Assembly: GCF_018531465.1 (NCBI RefSeq)
Contig: NZ_JAHDTF010000003.1
Coordinates: forward strand, 62,001 to 126,000
Direction: 5' to 3'
Length of the DNA: 64,000 nucleotides
Origin: Sphaerisporangium fuscum
GTDB lineage: Bacteria > Actinomycetota > Actinomycetes > Streptosporangiales > Streptosporangiaceae
Each line of letters opens with the position of its first letter. Position 1 is the first letter of the stretch. The notes below the pieces were generated by a model. The model searched no databases, was not told where the DNA came from, and saw nothing but the letters and a program-made list of their open reading frames with translations. The translations under genes were made by a program, and so were the position numbers. This document shows, piece by piece, positions 10,982 through 19,242 of the stretch.

Positions 10982-11476
10982 TCAGCCGGGCCAGCCGAGC
11001 GGGAAGGAGCCCGGCTCGGGAGGTTCGCCGCCCGCCGCGTTGAAGGCCCGCATGGCGTCCAGCAGCGCCTGCCGCTGGGAGGCGCGCATCCGGGCCAGGA
11101 TCGTCGTGATCTCCGCCCTGCGGCGGCCCGTGACCTCGGCCACGATGCGCCGGCCCTCCACGGTGAGCCGCAGCAGGGTCTCCCGCCGGTCGTTCGGGTT
11201 GACCTCGCGGCTCAGCAGGCCCGCCGCGACCAGGCGGTCGGCCATGCGCATGGCCGTGGAGGGGTTGACGCGCAGCGCCTCGGCCAGCCGCACCAGCGTG
11301 GTCTCCCCCTGGTGCACCACCATGAGCATCCGGAACTGGGGCAGGGTCACCCGGTCCTCGGCCGCGGCGAGCGACCGCGCCGAGACCGCGACCAGCAGGC
11401 GCGAGGCCGCCAGCATCGCCGAGGTGACCGCCTCCAGGTCCTCACCGGTCGCCTGGGGGTTCCTGTACGGTGCCAC
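10982..11476 (-). CDS. MarR-family transcriptional regulator
   Basis: About 164 residues from a GTG at 11476; the frame extends to 11542 but that would overlap the upstream gene and add an atypical Cys/Pro-rich leader. The MarR winged helix is clear: DRVTLPQFRMLMVVHQGETTLVRLAEALRVNPSTAMRMADRLVAAGLLSR, then the DDR-like wing (VNPNDRRETLLRLT). It follows the DUF4142 gene by 10 bases and is probably co-transcribed. It converges with the GH42 gene, eight bases away. Ligand and targets unknown. Confidence 0.88.
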   Translation of the reverse strand: MAPYRNPQATGEDLEAVTSAMLAASRLLVAVSARSLAAAEDRVTLPQFRMLMVVHQGETTLVRLAEALRVNPSTAMRMADRLVAAGLLSREVNPNDRRETLLRLTVEGRRIVAEVTGRRRAEITTILARMRASQRQALLDAMRAFNAAGGEPPEPGSFPLGWPG

Positions 11477-11486
11477 GGCACCGCCG

Positions 11487-12413
11487 CTACATCTTGTGGG
11501 GCAGCAGGCTGGTGGCGGGCGGCGCGCTCGGAACGGGTTCACCCGAGGGCACCGCGTCGGGGGCCGCGCTGACGGTCGGGGCCGGGGGCATCGCCATGTC
11601 CCCGGCCAGGCCGGTGCCCTCCAGCAACGTCATGTGCGTGTTGACGAACTTCGCGCAGTCCTCGGCGAACGCGCGGATCACGGTGTTGCGGGTGCTGGCC
11701 CGGACCGCCCCGATCGCGGGGAAGATCTTCCCGTGGGCCATCCGCAGCCGCATGACCGCGGTCCGGTCGTAGTCCATGCCCTTCTTGGCGGAGATCTCGG
11801 CCATCCAGGCCTTCTGGTCGTCGTTGGGCTCGTCCGGCAGGGGGACGCGCAGCTTGGCCGCGACCTGCCGGACCTCCGCGTCGAGGAGCGTGTGCTGCCG
11901 GGCGATCTCGCCGAGGTTCCTGCGGGTGACGGGGAGGGAGGCGCGCTGCGCGGCCTGCCGTCCCGTGGGGATCTCCCACAGGCCGGCCATGCGCACCTTG
12001 GCCAGCAGGTCGCGGTCGGCGGGGCTCAGCGGGCCGAACGGGGTCGAGGTCGTCCGCAGGGCCGCGGCGGCCTGCGGGTCGCCTCCGGACGGCTGCGCGG
12101 CGGGGTCCGCCGGGGAGCCCTGCGACGGGTAGGACGCCTGGGTGGAGGGGTCGGCGACCGGGGTGGCGGGGTCGGCTCCGGCGGCCTGGACGGTGGCGTC
12201 GGCGGCGTCGTTCCGCGGTGAGGAGCCGGCCTGCGGGGCCTGGGCCGGGGGGAGGCCCTTCTGGATCCCCCCTATCAGCTGCTCGGCCGGCGCGGCGGGC
12301 GGCACCGGCCCTCCGTAGTCGGCCAGGGGCTGCGGCTCCTTGGAGCAGGCCGTGGCCAGTTGGAGTGCGATGAGGCCACCGACCACGGTGGCGACGGAGG
12401 TGAGGCGTCGCAT
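11487..12413 (-). CDS. DUF4142 domain lipoprotein
   Basis: 308 residues. The N-terminus MRRLTSVATVVGGLIALQLATACS looks like a lipoprotein signal with Cys23, although Ala and not Leu sits at the -3 position, so lipidation is likely but not certain. A Pro/Ala-rich, disordered segment covers about 30-125. The C-terminal half is a helical DUF4142-like (ferritin-like fold) domain with repeated charged helices (LGEIARQHTLLDAEVRQVAAKL, DRTAVMRLRMAHGK). The domain's role is unknown; it is common in extracytoplasmic proteins. Probably the first gene of a two-gene operon with the MarR regulator. Confidence 0.8.
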   Translation of the reverse strand: MRRLTSVATVVGGLIALQLATACSKEPQPLADYGGPVPPAAPAEQLIGGIQKGLPPAQAPQAGSSPRNDAADATVQAAGADPATPVADPSTQASYPSQGSPADPAAQPSGGDPQAAAALRTTSTPFGPLSPADRDLLAKVRMAGLWEIPTGRQAAQRASLPVTRRNLGEIARQHTLLDAEVRQVAAKLRVPLPDEPNDDQKAWMAEISAKKGMDYDRTAVMRLRMAHGKIFPAIGAVRASTRNTVIRAFAEDCAKFVNTHMTLLEGTGLAGDMAMPPAPTVSAAPDAVPSGEPVPSAPPATSLLPHKM

Positions 12414-12568
12414 GTCTGCCCGATCCCTTCTTGCCCGGGGGATGCGCGACCCGCAGGCCGCTCACGCCGATGGCGTTCACGGGGAGCTACGGGCGTCCGG
12501 CGGGACGGGTTCGACGCAATGTGCAAAAGTTGCGCAGGGCAAGGATCACCGTGCGCACCGGCGTGGCG

Positions 12569-14092
12569 TCAGGGGTTCCGCCGGTGCCCGTCCGCGTGCT
12601 CGTCGTCCTCGCCCGGCTCCAGCGGCGGCGCGGCCAGCTCGCAGGCCGCCTTCCGCTCGGGTTCGTGCCTCCCCGGGGCGCCGCTCAAGGCGTTCGTCCT
12701 GATCGTCACGAACGTCAGGATCGCCGAGCAGGCCATCATCGCGGCGGAGACCAGCATGGCCGTCCGGAAGCCCGCCGTGAACGCCGTCGCCGAGGTGTAC
12801 GCCGAGCCGGTCAGGCCCACCAGCGGCGGGATCGCGGCGACCGCGAGGAGGCTGCCGGTGCGCGCCACCGCGTTGTTCACCCCGCTCGCCACGCCCGCGT
12901 ACCGCTCCTCCGCCGTGGCGAGCACCGTGGCCGTCAGCGGCGCGACCGCGGCCGAGAGCCCCAGGCCGAAGAGCGTGACCGCGGGCAGCACGTCGGTGAG
13001 GTACGACGAACCGGGGCCGACCCGGCTCATCAGCAGCAGCCCGCCCGCGCACAGCAGGATGCCCACCGTCATCGGCAGGCGCGGCCCCACCCGCTTGGCC
13101 AGTTCCCCGGACCGGGGTGACAGCAGCAGCATCAGCAGCATGACGGGCAGCATGGAGGACCCGGCCGCGATGGGGGAGAAGTGGGCGGCCACCTGCAGCT
13201 CCACGATGAGCAGGAACGTCACCACGCCCAGCGCCGCGTACATGATCAGCGTGACGACGTTGACGGCCGTGAACTCGCGTGAGGCGAACACGCGGACCGG
13301 CACCAGCGCCGACACCGGGCCCCCGCGCGATCGGTGAACCTCCGCGACGACGAAGACCGCCCCCAGGACGACTCCCGCGGCGGCGGCGACCAGCGGGACC
13401 GGCGAGCCGCGTTCGATGAGCCCGTAGGTGATCCCGGCGAGCGAGAGCGCGGCGAGGGCGGCGCCCAGCACGTCGAACCGCCCGTCGACCGCCTCGTCCC
13501 GGGTCTCCGGCACGTGCCGGACGGCGACGGCGATCACCAGGGCCGCCAGCGGCAGGTTGATCAGGAAGACCCAGCGCCAGCCCGCCGCCTCGACCAGCCA
13601 GCCGCCGAGCAGGGGGCCGAGGGCGCCCGCGAGCCCGCCGAGCCCCGACCAGGCGCCGACCGCGCGCGGCCGGTCCTCACGGACGAACGACGACTGGATG
13701 ATCGCCAGCGAGCCGGGGGTGAGCAGCGCGCCGCCGATCCCCTGCAGCGCGCGGGCCAGGACGAGGGTCTCGATGTTCGGCGCGAGCCCGCACAGGGCCG
13801 AGGCCAGGGCGAACCACGCGACGCCGATCGTGAAGACCTTGCGCCTGCCGTACCGGTCGCCGAGCGAGCCGCCGAGCAGGATCAGCCCGGCCAGGGTGAG
13901 GGTGTAGGCGTTGACGGTCCACTGCAGGCCGGACATCGAGGCACGCAGTTCCTCGCCCAGCCGGGGCAGCGCCACGTTGACAACGGTGCTGTCGAGGAAG
14001 GCCATCCCGGAACCGAGCACGGTGGTGAACAGGACCCACCGGCCGCGAGGGGAGCTCAGAAGGATGCCGCTTTTGTCCATGCTGACCATCAT
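12569..14092 (-). CDS. MFS drug/metabolite exporter, DHA2 (EmrB/QacA) family
   Basis: About 507 residues from ATG 14092 (a second ATG at 14080 gives the cleaner start MDKSG). Motif C/D-like LDSTVVNVALPRL is near residue 37, motif A GGSLGDRYGRRK near 80, with roughly 14 hydrophobic helices. The tail is Glu/Asp/His-rich. The family exports drugs, dyes or secondary metabolites with protons. The start codons overlap the stop of the acyltransferase gene (14089), so it is the last gene of an acyltransferase-containing operon. Substrate unknown. Confidence 0.9.
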   Translation of the reverse strand: MMVSMDKSGILLSSPRGRWVLFTTVLGSGMAFLDSTVVNVALPRLGEELRASMSGLQWTVNAYTLTLAGLILLGGSLGDRYGRRKVFTIGVAWFALASALCGLAPNIETLVLARALQGIGGALLTPGSLAIIQSSFVREDRPRAVGAWSGLGGLAGALGPLLGGWLVEAAGWRWVFLINLPLAALVIAVAVRHVPETRDEAVDGRFDVLGAALAALSLAGITYGLIERGSPVPLVAAAAGVVLGAVFVVAEVHRSRGGPVSALVPVRVFASREFTAVNVVTLIMYAALGVVTFLLIVELQVAAHFSPIAAGSSMLPVMLLMLLLSPRSGELAKRVGPRLPMTVGILLCAGGLLLMSRVGPGSSYLTDVLPAVTLFGLGLSAAVAPLTATVLATAEERYAGVASGVNNAVARTGSLLAVAAIPPLVGLTGSAYTSATAFTAGFRTAMLVSAAMMACSAILTFVTIRTNALSGAPGRHEPERKAACELAAPPLEPGEDDEHADGHRRNP

Positions 14093-15258
14093 GGTGCATG
14101 GTTGAGCCTGCCTTGACGGGTCGCCGACCGGTCGCGACGGGAGAAGTACACGCAGGCCAGGGCGACGAGCGCGGCCGCCAGGGGCAGCCATGACAGCCGC
14201 TGGAGCAGCCACGTCACCGAGTCGGGGCGGGCGAGCAGACCCGGTGCCGACCCGAAGGGCAGCCCGGCCAGCATGATCACGGTCAGCGCCGTCTGGTGCC
14301 ACAGGAAGACGGTCATCGCCGAGAGGTTCGCCACGACCACCGCCGCCCAGACGCGGGGGCGGCGCATGAGCGCGGTCAGCGGCCGGTGCAGCAGCAGGGC
14401 CAGCCCGATCTGGGCGACGCCGAAGCACACCGCCGCCAGGGTCGGCGGGCTGAGGTTGGACACCCGGGCGCCGGTCACTCCGACCATGCTGGCGGGATAG
14501 CCGAAGACCAGCACCAGCAGAGCCGTGCCCGCCGCCCCGCCCGCCAGCATGGCCGCCGCCACCCGCCTGCCGGCCAGCGCGCCCCGCGCCCAGGCGATGC
14601 CGAGGACGTACGGCACCGCCCAGCCGGTGGCGAGGTTCTCCCAGCCGAGCCACCCCGGCCCGCCGAGCCCGAAGCGGACGACGTCCACCACCAGCACCAG
14701 CGCCACCAGCACGCACGCCAGCGGCAGCGGCCGTGCCTTGGACAGCAGCGGCGTCGCCGCCGTCAGCAGGCCGAACACCAGCAGGAACCACAGCGGCCCG
14801 AGGGCGGGCGTGGCGATCGACCGCAGGGAACCGACGGGGAGCCCGGCGCCGGCGAGCGGGAGGAGCAGGAGCACCCACGCGAGCAGCAGCGGCCCGACCG
14901 GGACGAGCAGCCGGCGGGTGCGCCCCAGTAGCCACCGCCGTGCGTCCGCCGTCCGGGCCAGGCTCCTGTCGGCGGCGTACCCGCCGACGAAGAAGAACAC
15001 GGCGAGGGTCTGGAAGACCCAGGAGGCGGGGGTGAGGCCGGGCATGTAGGTGAGCGGGCTGGCGACCCGGACGTGCCCGGCCGCGTCGATCATCCACGCG
15101 GTGACCAGCCAGTGCCCGGCGATCACCCCGATGATCGCCAGGGCCCGCAGGGCGTCCGCGCCGCGGTCGCGGCCGCTCGGCGTACCTGCGGCGACCCGCT
15201 CGGCGAACTCGTCCCAGGCGGCACCCGGCGAGCGCCCGGCGGCGGAGAGAAGTTTCAT
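14089..15258 (-). CDS. Integral membrane acyltransferase (Acyltransferase_3 family)
   Basis: 389 residues from ATG 15258, which overlaps the upstream stop as ATGA. The early motif RDRGADALRALAIIGVIAGHWLVTAWM holds the conserved Arg and His of the family, and about ten hydrophobic helices follow. These proteins O-acylate sugars, glycolipids or antibiotics at the membrane. It lies between a secreted alpha/beta hydrolase and an exporter in one apparent operon, which suggests modification of an envelope or exported molecule (inference). Confidence 0.85.
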   Translation of the reverse strand: MKLLSAAGRSPGAAWDEFAERVAAGTPSGRDRGADALRALAIIGVIAGHWLVTAWMIDAAGHVRVASPLTYMPGLTPASWVFQTLAVFFFVGGYAADRSLARTADARRWLLGRTRRLLVPVGPLLLAWVLLLLPLAGAGLPVGSLRSIATPALGPLWFLLVFGLLTAATPLLSKARPLPLACVLVALVLVVDVVRFGLGGPGWLGWENLATGWAVPYVLGIAWARGALAGRRVAAAMLAGGAAGTALLVLVFGYPASMVGVTGARVSNLSPPTLAAVCFGVAQIGLALLLHRPLTALMRRPRVWAAVVVANLSAMTVFLWHQTALTVIMLAGLPFGSAPGLLARPDSVTWLLQRLSWLPLAAALVALACVYFSRRDRSATRQGRLNHAP

Positions 15259-16013
15259 CGTGCCACCTCCACCTCGGAGGCACGGCCAAGAGTGATCAAC
15301 GCGAGGTTGCGCAGCGAAAGGCTTCCGGGCTGGAAGTAGTCGCTGTGCCCGCCCGTCCCCGCCTGGAAGACCCGGGCGCCGAACGACGGCCGGACGGGAT
15401 CGGCGCCGAACCCGAGCGGCCCGAGCTTCACCGAGGGGACGAACCTCATCCAGTCTTCCGCACCCCGCCCCGCCCACAGCCGGGCGGGGGACTTCAGAGC
15501 GCTCGCCCGCGCGACGCCCAGGCCGGGACTGCCGACCACGGCCACGTCGGACACCGGCAGCCCCGGCAGGGCCCTGGCACACACCACCGAGCCGTAGCTG
15601 TGGCACAGGAGTGTGATGGGGACGGCGGTGCGGGCGCGGATGTCCATGACCTGGCGGCGCAGCGCCCGCGCTCCCTCGGCGGCGACCGTGTCCGTCGCCG
15701 CGGCCAGGCTGTAGGTGCGGGGGCTGTCGTACCCGAGCCAGGCCACCACGGCCGTCCGCACGCCGGGACCGGTCACCCCCATCTGCGCCGTCAGGGCGCG
15801 GGCGGCTCCGCCCGGTGTGCTGTACCACTTGCGCCTGCCGCCGTCGAACGTCTTCAGGGTGACGTCCGAACCGGGCACGATCACCGCCACGCGGTCGGCG
15901 GTCGCGAGATCGCCGAAGACCTCGACCCTCCGGTCGCCGGGGCCGGGCGCCAGCAGCGCCAGCGCGCCGAGCACGCCGGCCACCGAGACCGCCGCGAAAA
16001 CCGTCCTGCCCAC
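15255..16013 (-). CDS. Secreted alpha/beta hydrolase (DUF1023-like)
   Basis: 252 residues. The start MGRTVFAAVSVAGVLGALALLAPG is a signal peptide or anchor. The nucleophile elbow is LLCHSYGSVVC, as in the DUF1023 alpha/beta hydrolases of actinobacteria. The distinctive tract DRVAVIVPGSDVTLKTFDGG precedes it and the catalytic His probably lies near GGHSDYF at the C-terminus. First gene of the hydrolase-acyltransferase-MFS operon, with ATGA coupling to the acyltransferase. Substrate unknown. Confidence 0.82.
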   Translation of the reverse strand: MGRTVFAAVSVAGVLGALALLAPGPGDRRVEVFGDLATADRVAVIVPGSDVTLKTFDGGRRKWYSTPGGAARALTAQMGVTGPGVRTAVVAWLGYDSPRTYSLAAATDTVAAEGARALRRQVMDIRARTAVPITLLCHSYGSVVCARALPGLPVSDVAVVGSPGLGVARASALKSPARLWAGRGAEDWMRFVPSVKLGPLGFGADPVRPSFGARVFQAGTGGHSDYFQPGSLSLRNLALITLGRASEVEVAR

Positions 16014-16275
16014 GATGAGCCTCCCTGTCCGGTCACTGCGAACCGGACGGAAAGCTACGAACCAAGATCGGTAACCTGCGTCCCCTCAGGGAGTGGTCCT
16101 CCCGCGTCACCCTGAGGTGGGAGGTGGGGTGGCGGGAGGCCAGGGAGGGGGTGTCGGTGATGGACGCCGGTACGGGGCAGGGGCCGGTGCCGGGGGAGGG
16201 ATGCCCTCAGTCCGCCGGTACGGCGAGCCGGGGAGCGGTGGGTCCGGCGGCCTTCACGGCGGGGAGCCGGGCGGA

Positions 16276-16929
16276 TCACTCGCCGGGGCGGACCAGGCCG
16301 GTCTCGTAGGCGAAGACGATGGCCTGCGCGCGGTCGCGCAGGCCGAGTTTGGCCAGGATGCGGCCGACGTGGGTCTTCACGGTCTGCTCGGAGACGATCA
16401 GCCGGCCGGCGATCTCGCCGTTCGACAGGCCCTGGGCGATCAGGGCGAGCACCTCGGTCTCCCGTTCGGTGAGGTCGGGCAGGCGCCTGACGCTCGGTGT
16501 GCGGGGCCCGCCGAGCCGGGCGAACTCGGAGATCAGCCGCTTGGTCACCGACGGGGCCAGCAGCGCCTCCCCGGCGGCCACGACCCGCACGGCCTCAACG
16601 AGCTGCTGCGCGGAGGCGTCCTTCAGGAGGAACCCGCTCGCGCCCGCCCGCAGCGCCTCGTAGACGTAGTCGTCGAGGTCGAAGGTGGTGAGGATGAGGA
16701 TCTTGGTGGGGGTATGGGCGAGGACGAGGCGGGTGGCCTCCAGGCCGTCCATCTCGGGCATCCGGACGTCCATCAGCACCACGTCGGGCCGCAGCTCCGC
16801 CGCGCGGGCGACGGCCTCCAGACCGTTGACGGCCTCGCCGACCACCTCGATGTCGGGCTGGGTGCCGAGGAAGGCGGTGAAACCCGTGCGCACCATGCCC
16901 TGGTCGTCGGCGATCAGGACACGGATCAT
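16276..16929 (-). CDS. NarL/FixJ-family response regulator
   Basis: 217 residues. The receiver domain (1-120) has acidic pair DD (8-9), phospho-acceptor Asp54 in LMDVRMPEMDG and a switch Thr in ILTTFD. The LuxR-type HTH (about 150-212) is LTERETEVLALIAQGLSNGEIAGRL. Its start overlaps the histidine kinase stop by ATGA (16926-16929), so the two are co-translated and form a cognate pair. Confidence 0.94.
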   Translation of the reverse strand: MIRVLIADDQGMVRTGFTAFLGTQPDIEVVGEAVNGLEAVARAAELRPDVVLMDVRMPEMDGLEATRLVLAHTPTKILILTTFDLDDYVYEALRAGASGFLLKDASAQQLVEAVRVVAAGEALLAPSVTKRLISEFARLGGPRTPSVRRLPDLTERETEVLALIAQGLSNGEIAGRLIVSEQTVKTHVGRILAKLGLRDRAQAIVFAYETGLVRPGE

Positions 16930-18182
16930 CTTCCGTCCTCCGTCAGGGGAATGGCGGCCCGTACGACGAAACCGCCGTCGGGGTCGCGCGAGGCGTTCAC
17001 GGTGCCGCCGAGCAGCGCGGCGCGCTCGCGCATCCCGATGATCCCCTGGCCGCCCGCGCCTGCGGAAGCGGCAGGGACGCCCCGGCCGGGGCCGTTGGCG
17101 ACCCGCAGGCGCAGCTCCGCCTCCGTGCGGACGATCTCGATGGTCACCGAGGAGCCCGGGGCGTGGCGCATCGCGTTGCTCAGAGACTCCTGAAGGATCC
17201 GGTACGCCGACAGCCCCACCGCCGTCGGGAGGTCGAGGGAGCCTCTGACGTGCACCGACACCCGCAGGCCCGCGCCGCGGGAGGTGGCGACCAGGTCGTC
17301 GAGACGGTCCAGGCCGGGCTGCGGCGCGGTCTCGCGCCGTCCGTGCTCGCCCCGCAGCGCGCCGAGCACCTGCCGCATCTCGGCCAGGGCCGCCAGCGAT
17401 AGGTGGCGGATGTCCGCCAGGCCGCTCTCCAGCTTCGCCGGGTCGCCGCGGGCCTGCAGGGGAGTGGCCTCGGCCTGGATCGCGATCACCGACATGTGGT
17501 GGGCGACGACGTCGTGCAGCTCGCGGGCGATCCGTGCCCGCTCCTCAAGGATCACCCGCGCGTTCCGCTGCTCCTCGGCGGCCTGCCGCTCCTCGGCGAG
17601 CCGGCTGGTCGCCGTACGTCTGGTCCGCACGTTGTAGCCGAACAGCACCGCGACCGCCACCACGACGGCCGCCCACGCCATCGAGTCCGGATGGATGATC
17701 CACGCGGCGAGCACCGACACGCCCCAGACGCCGAGGGCGACGTCCCTGCCGGTGCGCACCGCGATCGAGTACGTGCACAGCAGGTAGACGATCATCTGCG
17801 GCAGGGTGTAGGGAAGCCTGCCGTCCCATCCGCCCCAGGCGATGGCCCCGACGATGGTGATCCCCGCGCTCAAGCGCCAGGCGGCGACCGGCCACCTGTC
17901 GCGGAGCACCATCGGCAGGGACGCGAGGAGGGGGATCAGCGCCATCTCCGGGCGGCGTGGATTGTAGATGGCGAGGTTGCTGACGAAGAGGATGTACGCC
18001 AGGAAGAGGTCGCCCACCACGACCAGGTCGACATGACGGAACGGCAGTAGCCCCAACACGCGGGGCACGCGGAAGCGCAGGCGGCGTGACCTCGGGGGAC
18101 GTGGATCGGCCGTCCCGGTCACCAGTGCCGCAGCCAGCGGCCGCACCAGCTGGGAGAGGACGGTGCGGGCGCGGGAGAACAC
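16926..18182 (-). CDS. Sensor histidine kinase, HisKA_3 (NarX/DesK-like)
   Basis: 418 residues. The N-terminal half contains about five membrane helices (roughly 50-185) with no large extracytoplasmic domain, then a coiled-coil linker. The H-box is ARELHDVVAHHMSVIAIQAEA with phospho-acceptor His223. The HATPase domain has an N-box ESLSNAMRHA and a G-box around GGQGIIGMRERAALLGG. It probably senses membrane or envelope state. It pairs with the overlapping response regulator. Targets are not evident; the hydrolase/acyltransferase/exporter operon lies next to it. Confidence 0.93.
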   Translation of the reverse strand: MFSRARTVLSQLVRPLAAALVTGTADPRPPRSRRLRFRVPRVLGLLPFRHVDLVVVGDLFLAYILFVSNLAIYNPRRPEMALIPLLASLPMVLRDRWPVAAWRLSAGITIVGAIAWGGWDGRLPYTLPQMIVYLLCTYSIAVRTGRDVALGVWGVSVLAAWIIHPDSMAWAAVVVAVAVLFGYNVRTRRTATSRLAEERQAAEEQRNARVILEERARIARELHDVVAHHMSVIAIQAEATPLQARGDPAKLESGLADIRHLSLAALAEMRQVLGALRGEHGRRETAPQPGLDRLDDLVATSRGAGLRVSVHVRGSLDLPTAVGLSAYRILQESLSNAMRHAPGSSVTIEIVRTEAELRLRVANGPGRGVPAASAGAGGQGIIGMRERAALLGGTVNASRDPDGGFVVRAAIPLTEDGR

Positions 18183-18369
18183 CCGCCAAGGTTAATGGGA
18201 TCCGCCCGGGTCCGAGTCCCGCTCCGGAGGGACCCCGGCCGTCATACCCAGGGACTACCCGAGCCATACGTGCGTATCGACGGCCCTGCGGCGGGGCGGG
18301 CCCGGCGGCCGTCGCGGGGACGACGCCGGACGGACAGGCCCGCCCTCCACGATGGGTGCGGGACCCGGC

Positions 18370-19044
18370 TCAGCGGGCGTCGCGCCCGGCGGGGAGGGTC
18401 AGCTCCGGGCGCCGGGCGAGCAGCACCCCGAGCGCGGCGTATCCGATGAGCAGGTGGCCGCCGCCGACCCAGCGGGACGGCTCGTCGCCGAGCAGGAGGA
18501 AGGTGGGGACCGTCACGACCGCCCAGCTCTCCGCGACGAGCGGCCACCAGCGCAGCTCTCCCCGCCACCGGGCGGCGAACGCCAGCTTCACGCTGATCGC
18601 GAACATGCCGAGCATCGACAGCGGCCAGAACAGGTCGAGGATCCCCAGCCAGGCGGCGTTCTGGACGGCGTCCGGCATCACACCGTGCAGCAGCGACCAC
18701 ACACTGGCGACGCCGAGCAGGCCCATCTCGACCTTGAGCGTCACCATGGCGGCACGGGAGACGCCCAGCGCGCGGGTCCGCAGCTGTGCCCCGAGGAGGC
18801 AGAACACGCCGAGCTGGAAGGCCAGGCCGGCGAGGTCGCCGATCCGGCCCACCATGCCGCCGCCGGTGGTACCGACCGCGAAGATGCTCGCCGCCCACAC
18901 CAGCGTGCCGGCGGCGAGTCCGATCCCCGCGCGGCGGATCGCCCGGTGGGCGTCCGGGCCGGGGCCGGCGACGGTGGCGCCGTCGCCGCGGATGTCGGTG
19001 CGGGCCCTGGCGGGTTCGTTGGTGAGGTGGGTGTCCATGATCAT
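18370..19044 (-). CDS. Uncharacterised multi-pass membrane protein
   Basis: 224 residues, start ATG 19044 (a second ATG at 19038 is equally placed behind GAGAG). After a polar N-terminus of about 35 residues there are six or seven hydrophobic segments, ending with a short basic tail. No family recognised. It is divergent from the second histidine kinase at 19243, and the double palindrome at 19193-19222 lies between them, so the two may share regulation. Confidence 0.7.
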   Translation of the reverse strand: MIMDTHLTNEPARARTDIRGDGATVAGPGPDAHRAIRRAGIGLAAGTLVWAASIFAVGTTGGGMVGRIGDLAGLAFQLGVFCLLGAQLRTRALGVSRAAMVTLKVEMGLLGVASVWSLLHGVMPDAVQNAAWLGILDLFWPLSMLGMFAISVKLAFAARWRGELRWWPLVAESWAVVTVPTFLLLGDEPSRWVGGGHLLIGYAALGVLLARRPELTLPAGRDAR

Positions 19045-19192
19045 CTCTCGTCTCTCGCGGCGTCCTCACGCCGCGTCCGTGGTGGCGATCCCGGATCCCG
19101 GTGCCGGGAGCGCCGTGCGGGATCCAGAATCCGCCGCCGCCGTCCCGGGCCCGCAGGGGCGCCGGTCTCATCCGCGGTCCCGGCCCGGCGGC

Positions 19193-19222
19193 GTTGTCCC
19201 GGGACACCTGTCCCGGGACAAC
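19193..19222. promoter_or_regulatory. Double perfect palindrome upstream of the second histidine kinase
   Basis: Two identical 12-bp palindromes, TGTCCCGGGACA, at 19195-19206 and 19209-19220, separated by CC and flanked by GT/AC. The whole 30 bp is therefore also a perfect inverted repeat. A further GGGACA half-site follows at 19224-19229. It ends 20 bases before the kinase ATG at 19243. The layout suits two dimers of the cognate NarL-type regulator or another repressor (inference). Confidence 0.65.
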
Positions 19223-19242
19223 GGGACACAGAACGGGCGACA

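Noticed and set aside
12414..12568. Gap between the DUF4142 gene and the MFS gene
   Set aside because: Looked for a small gene or riboswitch; only short GC-rich runs and the likely DUF4142 promoter are visible.
16055..16279. Small minus-strand frame between the response regulator and the hydrolase
   Set aside because: Pro/Arg/His-rich, no ribosome site, no recognisable product; the 262-base gap most likely holds the hydrolase operon promoter.
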